Source of the DNA: Amyelois transitella | Taxonomy: Eukaryota; Arthropoda; Insecta; Lepidoptera; Pyralidae | Assembly (NCBI RefSeq): GCF_032362555.1 | Contig: NC_083507.1 | Span: forward strand, 871,001 to 935,000 | Direction of reading: 5' to 3' | Length of the DNA: 64,000 nucleotides | Shown here: positions 26,101 to 38,100 of the stretch, piece by piece | Numbering within the stretch: the first letter of the stretch is position 1 | Layout: every line of letters begins with the position of its first letter | The notes under the pieces: model-generated | Told to the model about the DNA's origin: nothing | Database searches by the model: none | What the model saw: the letters and a program-made list of their open reading frames with translations, nothing else | Position numbers and translations under genes: made by a program

Positions 26101-29100
26101 TTCAAAAACTCAATCGCATGGGAGTCGCTGAGGACATGCTAGAACGAGTCAATTCCGACCCAACATTCATGAAACGCATTGTTACTGGTGACGAGACGTG
26201 GGTTTACGAGTTTGACATGCAAACTAGTCAACAAGCTTCGGAATGGCGCCTTCCAACTGAACCGAAACCGAAAAAACCACGCCAAAGTCGTTCAAAAGTC
26301 AAAGTCATGTTGACTGTTTTCTTTGACTATCGCGGTGTTGTGCACTCGGAATTCTTGCCGGAAGGTCAAACGGTAAATAAGGAATATTATTTGAGTGTTA
26401 TGCGGCGTTTAAGAGAGCAAATCCGACGAAAGAGGCCAGATTTGTGGAAAGAAAATTCTTGGATTTTGCACCATGATAATGCACCTTCGCACAAGGCCAT
26501 CATTGTGAACGAATTTTTAACCAAACACTCAACAAATACCATCGAGCAACCACCATATTCACCAGATATGGCTCCAGCCGACTTTTTTCTTTTTCCTAAA
26601 CTCAAATTACCACTTCGTGGCACCCGTTTTCAATCGGTAGAAGACATAAAAGAGAATTCGCGGCGAGAACTGACCTCAATTCCGGAAACAGCGTTTAAAA
26701 AATGTTTTGATGTTTGGATTATTCGTTGGCGTAAGTGTACCTATCGTTTCTAAAGGAGCATATTTTGAAGGTGATAAAATAAATTTGGATGAATAACAAA
26801 CAGTTTGTGTATTATTGATCTTTTCCTGCTACTTTCTTGACAGAGTAGTACATATAGTCACTATCTTATCTACATACATACATATAGTCTATATCCCTTA
26901 CGAGGTAGACAGAGTTAATAGTCCCGAAAAGACCGGAATGGCCACATTCAGCTGCGGACCCGACATTTAGGGTGTTATTGTAAGTATACATACATATAGT
27001 CACGTCTATATCCCTTACGGGGCGGAGCCAATAGTACAGAAAAGACCGGAATGGCCACATTCAGCTGCGGACCCGACATTTAGGGTGTTATTGTAAGTAT
27101 ACATACATATAGTCACGTCTATATCCCTTACGGGGCAGAGCCAATAGTCCCGGAAACACTGAATGGCCACGTTCAGCTGCTCGGCTTAATGATGGAATTG
27201 AGATCCAAATAGTGACAGGTTGCTAGCCCATCGCCTAAAAAAAGAAGCACAAGTATGTAAGCCTATCCCTTAGTCGCCATTTACGACATCCGTGGGAAAG
27301 AAATGGAGTGGTCCTGTTCTTTTTTGTATTGGTGCCGGGAACCACACGGCACTGTAAGTATACTCATTAAATATGTCTTTTCTGTGATGTGACTTGAGTC
27401 CCGTAAGGTCTTGAGTACGATTCTGGCAACTGGGCTTGCTTGAGATCTTTTTAGTGGTTATATATATATAAATATAAATAAATATCACTATCATCACTAT
27501 CATACGTATGATAGTGATATTGAAAGGAGAGTGAACGCGGGGAACATGGTGAATGGAGCTTTGCATGCCTTTATGAGCAGTCAGAAACTATCCAAAAAGG
27601 CTCGACTGGCTGTGCACAGGGGCGTGTTGGTCCCGACATTAATGTATGGGAGTGAAAGTTGGGTATGGCAAAAGAAGCATGAAAGCAGAATAAATGCAGT
27701 GGAAATGAGAGCGTTAAGGAGTATGATGGGTGTGAAATTGAGTGACAGGATAAGGAACAGCGTGATAAGGGAATGTTGTGATGTGAAAGAAGATGTAGTT
27801 ACAGGAATAGAAAAGGGTATGTTAAGATGGTTCGGTCATGTGGAGAGGATGAATGAAAGCAGGTTGACTAAGCAGATATACAAGGAGAGTGTGGAGGGAA
27901 AGGTCGGAGTGGGAAGACCTAGACGAACGTATCTTGATCAAATTAAGGACGTCCTGGTAAAGGGTCAGGTTAAAAGTACCCGAAACCGCCGAGCTTGTAT
28001 GAAGAGAGTTATGAATGTGGACGAAGCGAAAGAAGTATGCAGAGATCGTGGCAAGTTGAAAGAGGTAGTCTCTGCCTACCCCTCCGGGAAAGAGGCGTGA
28101 TTTTATGTATGTATGTATAAATAAATATATACAGGACAAATTACACAGATTGAGTTAGCCTCGAAGTAAGTTCGAGACTTGTGTTACGAGATACTAACTC
28201 AACGATACTTTATTTTATAATAAATACTTATATAGATAAACATCCAAGACCCAGGCCAATCAGAGAAAGTTCTTTTCTCATCATGCCCTGACCGGGATTC
28301 GAACTCGGGACCTCCGGTGACACAGACAAGCGTACTACCGCTACGCCACAGAGGCCGTCAGAATATGTATATATATATGTTTGTTGAAACCCGAAACCCT
28401 GGAAAAAAATAATATTAAATGCAATTCAATTCGGATTTTTGTTTTTTTTTTAAATTTATAAAACTACAAAAACAGAGATCTCTGCTAATAAAAAAACATA
28501 GTAATGTCTTGTTATATAGACGTGACGAAATAAAGGAATGCGGACGATGCAATTTTATGTTTGTATGTTATTGCTAGAAGCCGAAACGTCTGTCATTTGT
28601 CCTACAAATGGCGTGTGTGTAAATAGATTACATAGCTTATGTCAGCATAAGGAGTTTTGTAATGTTTTTGGGTAACTATTGTGGAACGGTCTAGCAAAAA
28701 AATATATTGTAACATAAATATATTGTACAAAAAAATATATACCTGCTATATCAAATTTGAAGCTTCATATCTACATACATTGTAGTCACGTCTATATCCC
28801 TTGCGGGGTAGACAAAGCTAACAGTCCTGAAAAGACTGAAAAGTGACGTTCACCTGTATGGCTTTACGATGGAATTGAGATTCAAATAGTGACAAATGGA
28901 TGTCATAAAAGGCGATTAAAGGATAGGCTTATAAATTTGCGATTCTTCTTTTGGGCGATGGGCTAGCAACTTGTCACATTTTGAGTCTCAGTTCTAACAT
29001 TAAGCCAAACAGCTGAACGTGGCCATTCAGTCTTTTCAAGACTGTCAGCTCTGTCTACCCCGCAAGGGATATAGACGTGACTATATGTATGTATAAGAAT

Positions 29101-32100
29101 AACAATCGTTATCAAACGATTAATTGATAATTTCAGAGGCGTGTGCATAGCCGTCGGCCTGCTGCTAATATCAGCGACTGCGTACGACATGAAGCTGGCG
29201 CGGGACGTGCGCAGGCGCAGACGGAGGGCCGCCAACATGGCCGCCGAGGGGGCCAGGAACGATCTGAAGTTGGACCTCAATGGCCTGGATGATATCACTG
29301 TGACTAATGGTAAATTGATAACATTTCGTTATGCTTTTTCCTGGAGGGGAAGATAGGGACAAAATTACGATTACGATGAAATTTGGTATGTTGGTAGCTG
29401 AAGACCCAGAATAACATATAAGTAGGCTACTTTTTATCCCGGAGTTCCCGCGGGATAGATAGGGTTTCTATGCGGACGAAGTCGCGGGCGGCCTCTAGTA
29501 TATAATATATTTTTGTCTTCAAAGTAGCTGGCTGGACTGATTATAACGGGACTTATAAACGGGACGCTATAAAACTTGAGATTAGCGCGTTAAAACAAAC
29601 AAACACTTCAGCTTTATCATATTAAAGTATAGATTTCAGTTGGCTCTGTCTACCCCGCGAGGGATATAGACGTAATCATAAGTATGTACATTGTCCACTC
29701 CAGGCAAGTCAATGTACAACGTGAACAACAACATAGCGGTCGCCAGCAACACGTCTGAAGAGCGGCTGACGGCGGAGACAGCGTCCACTGACGAGGAGAT
29801 CAAACTGAGTGAGATTATAATTGATGTATTTCATAATTCACATTCACTATATTAATTATAAAGAAAAGATTCGTAGTGCCGTGTGGTTCCCGGCACCATT
29901 ACAAAAAAGAATAGGACCACTCCATCTCTTTCCCATGGATGTCGTAAAAGGCGACTAAGGGATAGGCTAACAAACTTGGGATTCTTTTTTAGGCGATGGG
30001 TTAGCAACCTGTCACTATTTGAATCTCAATTCTATTATTAAGCCAAATAGCTGAACGTGGCCATTCAGTCTTTTCAAGACTGTTGGTTCTGTCTACCCCG
30101 CAAGGGATATAGACGTGACCATATGTATGTATTTACATATGTAGATATGTAAAAGATTTGTATATTTGTATGTTTGTATTAAACTCAAAAACTATATATT
30201 GCTATTAAAAACTACTTGATTTTAAAAATTCCTACATACATATGTACATATAGTCACGTCTATATCCCTTACGGGGTAGACAGAGCCAACAGTCCTGAAA
30301 AGGCTGAATGGCCACGTTCACCAACTCGGCTTAATGATGGAATTGAGATTCAAATAGTGACAGGTTGCTAGCCCGACGCCTGCAAGATGAAACCGAAGTT
30401 TTAAAGCCTATCCCTTAGTCGCCTTTTTACGTAAAGGACGTACGGAATCGCATCGTTAGTAACATTTGCATTCATGAATGTTATAATTGATTGCCGTGTG
30501 GTTCTCGGCACTTATAAAATAATAATAGGACCACTCTATTAATAAATGGGAAAATCCATTTATGTCGTAAATGTGATTAAGTTTAAAGCTTATAAACTTG
30601 GAATCCTTCTTTTAGACGATGGGCAAGCAACTTGTCACTATTTGAATCTCAATTCTATCATTAAGCCAAATAGCTGAACGTGGCCTTAATAGTATCCTAT
30701 AATAATGAATAAAAAATTTTGAATTTTGAATTTGAATCGCGTCTCTCAAACGGATCTTACATAATTAAGTATTGTGTGTGACCCATCAAATTTAACCTCA
30801 TAAACTCTCATAATTGCAGGCATCTGGTCGGAGCTGCTCCTATCTTTCTCCATGAAAGCGAACATTCTCCAGATCTTCGACCAGACAGTTGGCTCCGACA
30901 CCGTTCCCGTGGTTCATGGTCTGCGTACTCTGTCCATGGTGTGGGTAATTTTTGGACACACTTGCATCGTTGTCTTCAAGGTATGCAATAGAATAATATA
31001 TTTATTATCTTTTTCTTGACATATTTGACATTATTTTACCATATATATGATTGATTGCTTACGCGTATTATTACGTACATACATATGGTCACGTCTATAT
31101 CCCATGCGGGGTAGACAGAGCCAATAGTCTTGAAAAGACTGAATGGCCACGTTCAGCTGTTTGGCTTAATGATAGAATTGAGATTCAAATGGTGACAGGT
31201 TGCTAGACCATCACCCTTAAAAAGAATCCCAAGTTTGTAAGCCTCCTTTTACGATATCCATGGGAAAGAGATGGAGTGGTCCTATTCTTTTTTGTATTGG
31301 TGCCGGGTACCACACGGCACATAATATTTTTCTTGACATATTTGACATTATTTTACCATATATGATTGCTTACGCGTATTGTCACGTCTATATCCCCCAC
31401 GGGGTTGACAGAGCCAACAACCATTAACAGACTGAAAGGCGACGCTATGTCGTTCGGCTTTATGATGACAGGTTGCTAGCCCATCGCCCAAAGAGGAATC
31501 TCAAGTATATATAAGCTTTTCCCTTAGTCGACTTTTACGACATCCATGGGAAAGAGATGGAGTGGTCCTATTCTTTTTTCTATTGGTGCAGTCTCTGGGT
31601 GAACTTTTATACACATTTATCGCTTATAGTGATATGGTTGCCAAGTATTTTAGTCACTACTACGCTGGTCGCCTTTTGATGCTATGTTTTTAATACACAA
31701 TTGTGAATTTGCTGTAATTTATTTTGGTGCAATAAAGAGTTATTACATTGCGTTGCTTTACGTTGCGTTGCGTTGCGTTGCGTTGCATTGCGTTGCATTG
31801 CAATGTATTGTATTGTATTGTGTGTTGTTACAGTACGCAGACAACACCGCGCTGCGAGCTGTGCTGGAGAAGAGTTTCCTGTTTCAGCTGATCCTGAGCG
31901 CGGTCTACAGCGTCGACACGTTCTTCTGTCTCGGGTAATTCACTTACCTATAACATAATGTTAGAAAGAAAGAAAGAAAGAAAAATCGTTAATTTGGTAC
32001 ATTAACAAAATATAAATTGAAATCAGTGTATTTTAAATTATATACATACATACAAATAATCACGTCTATATCCCTTGCGGGGTAGACAGAGCCAACAGTC

Positions 32101-35100
32101 TAGCAAAGACTGATAGGCCACGTTCAGCTATTTGGCTTTAAGATAAAATTGAGATTCAAATAGTGACAGGTTGCTAGCACATGGCCTAAAAAAGGATCCC
32201 AAGTTTGTAAGCCTATCCCTTAGTCGCCTTTTACGACATCCATGGGAAAGAGATGGAGTGGTCCCATCCTTTCCTGTATTGGTGCCGGGAACCACACGGC
32301 ACTTTAAATTACATGCATGCACCAAAAATGGCCCTCGCTCAGCATGTGTCATGGCAGAGTCATGACGCTGGTTTTCTGCGAGTACCATACTAAATAAAAC
32401 TAAACATTAAAACTTACATATATATAAGTAAGAGTTACACTAAATTATATCATTAACAAAAAAAAATGGTGTGTGGTGCCGTGTGGTTCCCGGCACCAAT
32501 ACAAAAAAGAATAGGACCACTCCATCTCTTTCCCATGGATGTCGTAAAAGGCGACTAAGGGATAGGCTTACAAACTTGAGATTCTTTTATAGGCGATGGG
32601 CTAGCAACCTGTCACTATTTTAATTCTCAATTCTATCATTAAGCCAAATAGCTGAACGTGGCCATTCAGTCTTTTCAAGACTGGTGGCTCTGTCTACCCC
32701 GCAAGGGATATAGACGTGACCATATGTATGTAAGTACAAAAAAAAATATACAGAACATTTTTCATTATAATCATAAAATAAAATACGAGTAGCATTATAA
32801 TACAAATTGCTGCAAAATTACAATAATTGTGTACTTAGTCTACTAACTATGTTAGTCATTCAAATTAAGTGCCTTCACAATATATTTTTAATCTATACTA
32901 ATATTATAAAGCTGAAGAGTTTCTTTCTTTGTTTGTTTGAACGCGCTAATCTCAGGAAGTACAGGCTTGAGTTAAAAAAAAATTGTTTTGAATAGACCAT
33001 TTATCGATATAACATCACGCTGCAACTATAAGGAGCAAAGAAATAATGGAAAATGTGCAAAAAACGGGGAATATTATTCATTCTTGAGGGCTTCAATGAT
33101 GCCCTAAATAACTATTCCACGCGGACGAAGTCGCGGGCACAGCTAGTATATTATATTATAAACTAGCTGATATTATAAAGCCTAAAGACTTCCTCGATAA
33201 ATGGTCTATTCAACGCAAAAATATTTTTTCAATTCGCACCAGTAGTTCCTGAGATTAGCGCGTTCAAACAAACAAACTCTTCAGCTTTATAATATTAGTA
33301 TAGATTTATTGATAGCCCAAACAATGTGATACAATATTAAGATATTGTATCACAATGTTATCACGTGATAGATTTATTATCTTTATTGCATAGAAATATT
33401 CTTATGCATTGTAAGCAATTCAGTACACCCTGTACATAAATCTTTTTAAAATTGGCAATCCATAAAATATACATATATATATATATATATTTCTTTTTTC
33501 AATATTAAATCTCATAAATATATAAAATTAAACAATGTATTCTCTCGTCCACATTCTATTCTAAGTATAATTTAATATTGTGAAGGTGACGTTGTTGAAG
33601 AAAATGCTGCAGTGCAATTTGTTACCGCTTCTTCTGCACTGACGCCTTGGAAGCGGCAGTAAACTTAGTTTTTAAGTAATTTATTTGACGTGTAACCAAT
33701 GTTGTTAAACCATACGACAATTATTAAGCGATATATAGTATCCTATAATAATGAATAAAAATTTTGAATTTTGAATTTTGATCTACTTCAGTGGCATGTT
33801 GGTGACGTTCCTGTATTTCCGGACGAACGCGAAGGGGAAGCTGGACCTCATCACGAAGGGCAGGAGGAAGCTCACCGCCGGAGTACTACAGTTCATGGGA
33901 CTCATCGCTTACAGATTCGCCAGGTTTGTTAGTTTGTTTGTTTGTATTATCTTTATTGCATAGAAATATACACAGTAACAAGAAAATAATAAGGACATAG
34001 TTATAAAAAGTGCCGTGTGGTTCCCGGCACCAATACAAAAAAGAATAGGAGCAGTCCATCTCTTTCACATGGATGTCGTAAAAGGCGACTAAAAGATAGG
34101 TTTACAAACTTGAGATTCTTCTTTTACGCGATGGGCTTGATGGCTTTTTTTTTGTATTATCTTCACATACATACATATATACATTGGTCACGTCTATATC
34201 CCTTGCAGGATAGACAGAGCTAGACAGTCTTGAAAAGACTGAATGGCCACGTTCAGCTATTAGACTTAGGTAATGATAGAATTGAGATTCAAAATGTGAC
34301 AGGTTGCTAGCCAATCGCCTTAAAAAAATCCCAAGTTTGTAAGCCTATCCCTTAGTCGCTTTTTACGACTTCCACGGGAAAGGGACGGAGTGGTCCCATT
34401 CTTTTTTGTATTCGTGCCTTGAACCACAACGGCATCGGCACGTATCTAAAATGATGTTATCCATGAACAATAAATGCGAGTGATTCTATTCCACTTTCCC
34501 GATTTAACCGTACGATCTAAAATACATACATACATACATATGGTCACGTCTATATCCCTTGCGGGGTAGACAGAGCTAGACAGTCTTGAAAAGACTGAAT
34601 GGCCACGTTCAGCTATTTGGCTTTATGATAGAATTGAGATTCAAATAGTGACAGGTTGCTAACCCATCGCCTAAAAAAAGAGTCCCTAGTATTATCTTTA
34701 TTTCATAGAAATTTACACAGTAACATGAAAATAGTAAGTACCTACCTACATAGTTATTAAAAGAAACAAATCATTTGCAACGGCGGACTTATCCCATGAA
34801 GGGATCAAAAATGATGATAGACAAAAAAAAAAATTGAACTTCTCTTCAGACTGACAGCGCCGTACCTGTTCATGTACTTATTATAACAAAAAAAAAATGA
34901 ACTCTTCAGACTGACAGCGCCGTACCTGTTCATGTACTTATTATAACAAAAAAAAATGAACTCTTCAGACTGACAGCGCCGTACCTGTTCATGTACTTAT
35001 TATAACAAAAAAAAAATGAACTCTTCAGACTGACAGCGCCGTACCTGTTCATGTACTTATTATAACAAAAAAAAAAATGAACTCTTCAGACTGACAGCGC

Positions 35101-38100
35101 CGTACCTGTTCATGTACTTATTATAACAAAAAAAAAATGAACTCTTCAGACTGACAGCGCCGTACCTGTTCATGTACTTATTATAACAAAAAAAAAATGA
35201 ACTCTTCAGACTGACAGCGCCGTACCTGTTCATGTACTTATTATAACAAAAAAACGAACTTCTCTTCAGACTGACAGCGCCGTACCTGTTCATGTACTTA
35301 TTATAACAAAAAAAAAAATGAACTCTTCAGACTGACAGCGCCGTACCTGTTCATGTAGGTACTTATTATAACAAAAAAATGAACTCTTCAGACTGACAGC
35401 GCCGTACCTGTTCATGTACTTATTATAACAAAAAAAAAATGAACTCTTCAGACTGACAGCGCCGTACCTGTTCATGTACTTATTATAACAAAAAAATGAA
35501 CTCTTCAGACTGACAGCGCCGTACCTGTTCATGTACTTATTATAACAAAAAAAAAATGAACTCTTCAGACTGACAGCGCCGTACCTGTTCATGTACTTAT
35601 TATAACAAAAAAACGAACTTCTCTTCAGACTGACAGCGCCGTACCTGTTCATGCTGGGCGTGGTGGAGGTGACGATGAAGTGGTTCGACCAGAACGCGGT
35701 GTTCGAGCCCCCGGCCGCGGACCACGAGACCTGCCCCAAGTACTGGTGGAGGAATCTGCTGTACATCAACACGTTGTTTCCTGTCGATCAGATGGTAATG
35801 ATATACTACTCTGTCAAGAAAGTAGCAGGAAAAGATCCATAATACACAAACTGTTTGTTATTCATCCAAATTTATTTTATCACCTTCAAAATATGCTCCT
35901 TTAGAAACGATACACTTACGCCAACGAATAATCCAATCATCAAAACATTTTTTAAACGCTGTTTCCGGAATTGAGGTCAGTTCTCGCCGCGAATTCTCTT
36001 TTATGTCTTCTACCGATTGAAAACGGGTGCCACGAAGTGGTAATTTGAGTTTAGGAAAAAGAAAAAAGTCGGCTGGAGCCATATCTGGTGAATATGGTGG
36101 TTGCTCGATGGTATTTGTTGAGTGTTTGGTTAAAAATTCGTTCACAATGATGGCCTTGTGCGAAGGTGCATTATCATGGTGCAAAATCCAAGAATTTTCT
36201 TTCCACAAATCTGGCCTTTTTCGTCGGATTTGCTCTCTTAAACGCCGCATAACACTCAAATAATATTCCTTATTTACCGTTTGACCTTCCGGCAAGAATT
36301 CCGAGTGCACAACACCGCGATAGTCAAAGAAAACAGTCAACATGACTTTGACTTTTGAACGACTTTGGCGTGGTTTTTTCGGTTTCGGTTCAGTTGGAAG
36401 GCGCCACTCCGAAGCTTGTTGACTAGTTTGCATGTCAAACTCGTAAACCCACGTCTCGTCACCAGTAACAATGCGTTTCATGAATGTTGGGTCGGAATTG
36501 ACTCGTTCTAGCATGTCCTCAGCGACTCTCATGCGATTGAGTTTTTGAAAAAAATTCAGGTCTTTTGGGACTAGCCGAGCGGCAACATGTTTCATACCCA
36601 AATTATTAGTTAAAATGGTACGGATCGACTCGTGAGATACAGAAAGTTCGGTGGCTATCTCTCTCAAAGTTGAATGAGGATTTTCAGTCACTATTTCCTT
36701 CACTTTTGCGATGTTAACTTCAGTTGCAGACGTTGATGGCCTACCAGAGCGAGGCAAATCTTCCATCACATCTCGACCGCTTTTGAACGCTTTGTACCAC
36801 TCATAAGCACGAGTTTTTGATAAAGTCGATTCACCGTAAGCCTTCTGTAACATTTTCAGTGACTCCGAACACGATATTCCATTGGCAATGCAAACTTTAA
36901 GACAAACTCTTTGTTCGATGTTTTTATCCATTATGAAATTAGCAATACACACTAGATATGATATAACTAAAAATAGCACTGTATTTAATGTAAACAACAG
37001 ATGCAACTCAAACTCCGCGCCAAAATGGAAAACAGTTGTGCCAATCTAACAACAACAAAAAAAAACAAAAATTTGAATTTTAACCATAAATAAATAATCC
37101 ATTCCCGATACTTTTCTGACTGAATGTATTATAATACAAATTTAATTTATTGCCCACAAAAAAAAATACATAATATGTAGAAGAAACATACATCTATACT
37201 AATATCATAAAGTTGAAGAGTTTGTTCGTTTGTTTGAATGCGCAAATCTCAGGAACTACTGGTTTGAATTGAAAATCTTTTTTGCGTTGAATAGACCATT
37301 TATCGAGGAAGGCTTTCGACTATTTATCAAAAAGTACCACTCTAAATTTTTCTGTTTTTATTTCATGATTAATAACTCTTGAAGGTCTATTTGTACATAC
37401 ATACATACATAAAATCACGCCTCTTTTCCGGAGGGGTAGGCAGAGACTACCTCTTTCCACTTGCCACGATCTCTGCATACTTCCTTCGCTTCATCCTCAT
37501 TCATTCTATTTGTTAAATGTGTTTTAACTGGATCAAGTCATATATTTGTATTAAGCATTTAAGCAATGATTGTAGTGACATTATTATATTTATAACGATC
37601 TTGTTCTACTTACAGTGCATGTTGTGGAGTTGGTACCTGTCAGACGACACACAGTTCTACGCCGTCAGTGCTATACTACTCATTTTAGCAACAAGGTAAT
37701 TGGTTTCAATAATTATATATACCAGAACGTTTTGTAAAGCCATTTTTGAAATGATTTAAAGCCAAACAGTAAACTTTAAATTTAAGTCCGCTAAAGTCAG
37801 CTTAGTGCGAACTTAAAATAATTCTTCTAAACTCAAATCCGCTAAATTCAGCTTAGTGTAAACTTAAAATAAGTCTTCTAAATTCAAATCCGCTAAAGTC
37901 AGTTTTGTGTGAACTTAAAATTAGTCTTCTAAACTCAAATCCGCTAAAGTCAGCTTTGTGTTGTAGGAAGTATAGTTATAAAAGTTATTTAATTCCTACA
38001 GAAGAAAGAAGGAGAAAAGAGGAGAAAATATTCAGTTTAAAATAATTATATTATGAACATAAAAATTAAGAAGCTTTTACAATAAAAATTATTTTTGACA

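Noticed and set aside
26387..26623. Minus frame in mariner (and 36027-36263)
   Set aside because: Antisense of the transposase; identical in both copies.
27822..28139. 105-codon minus frame and similar frames over LINE fragments (e.g. 40108-40515, 54426-54707)
   Set aside because: Antisense of the LINE C-terminal coding region.
34840..35640. CRISPR-like array
   Set aside because: Units are contiguous near-identical copies of an exon edge without unique spacers, in a eukaryotic intron.
35060..35772. Minus-strand frames encoding a repeated NRYGAVSLKSS peptide
   Set aside because: By-product of the exon 9 acceptor minisatellite, whose unit lengths are often multiples of three; no gene signals.
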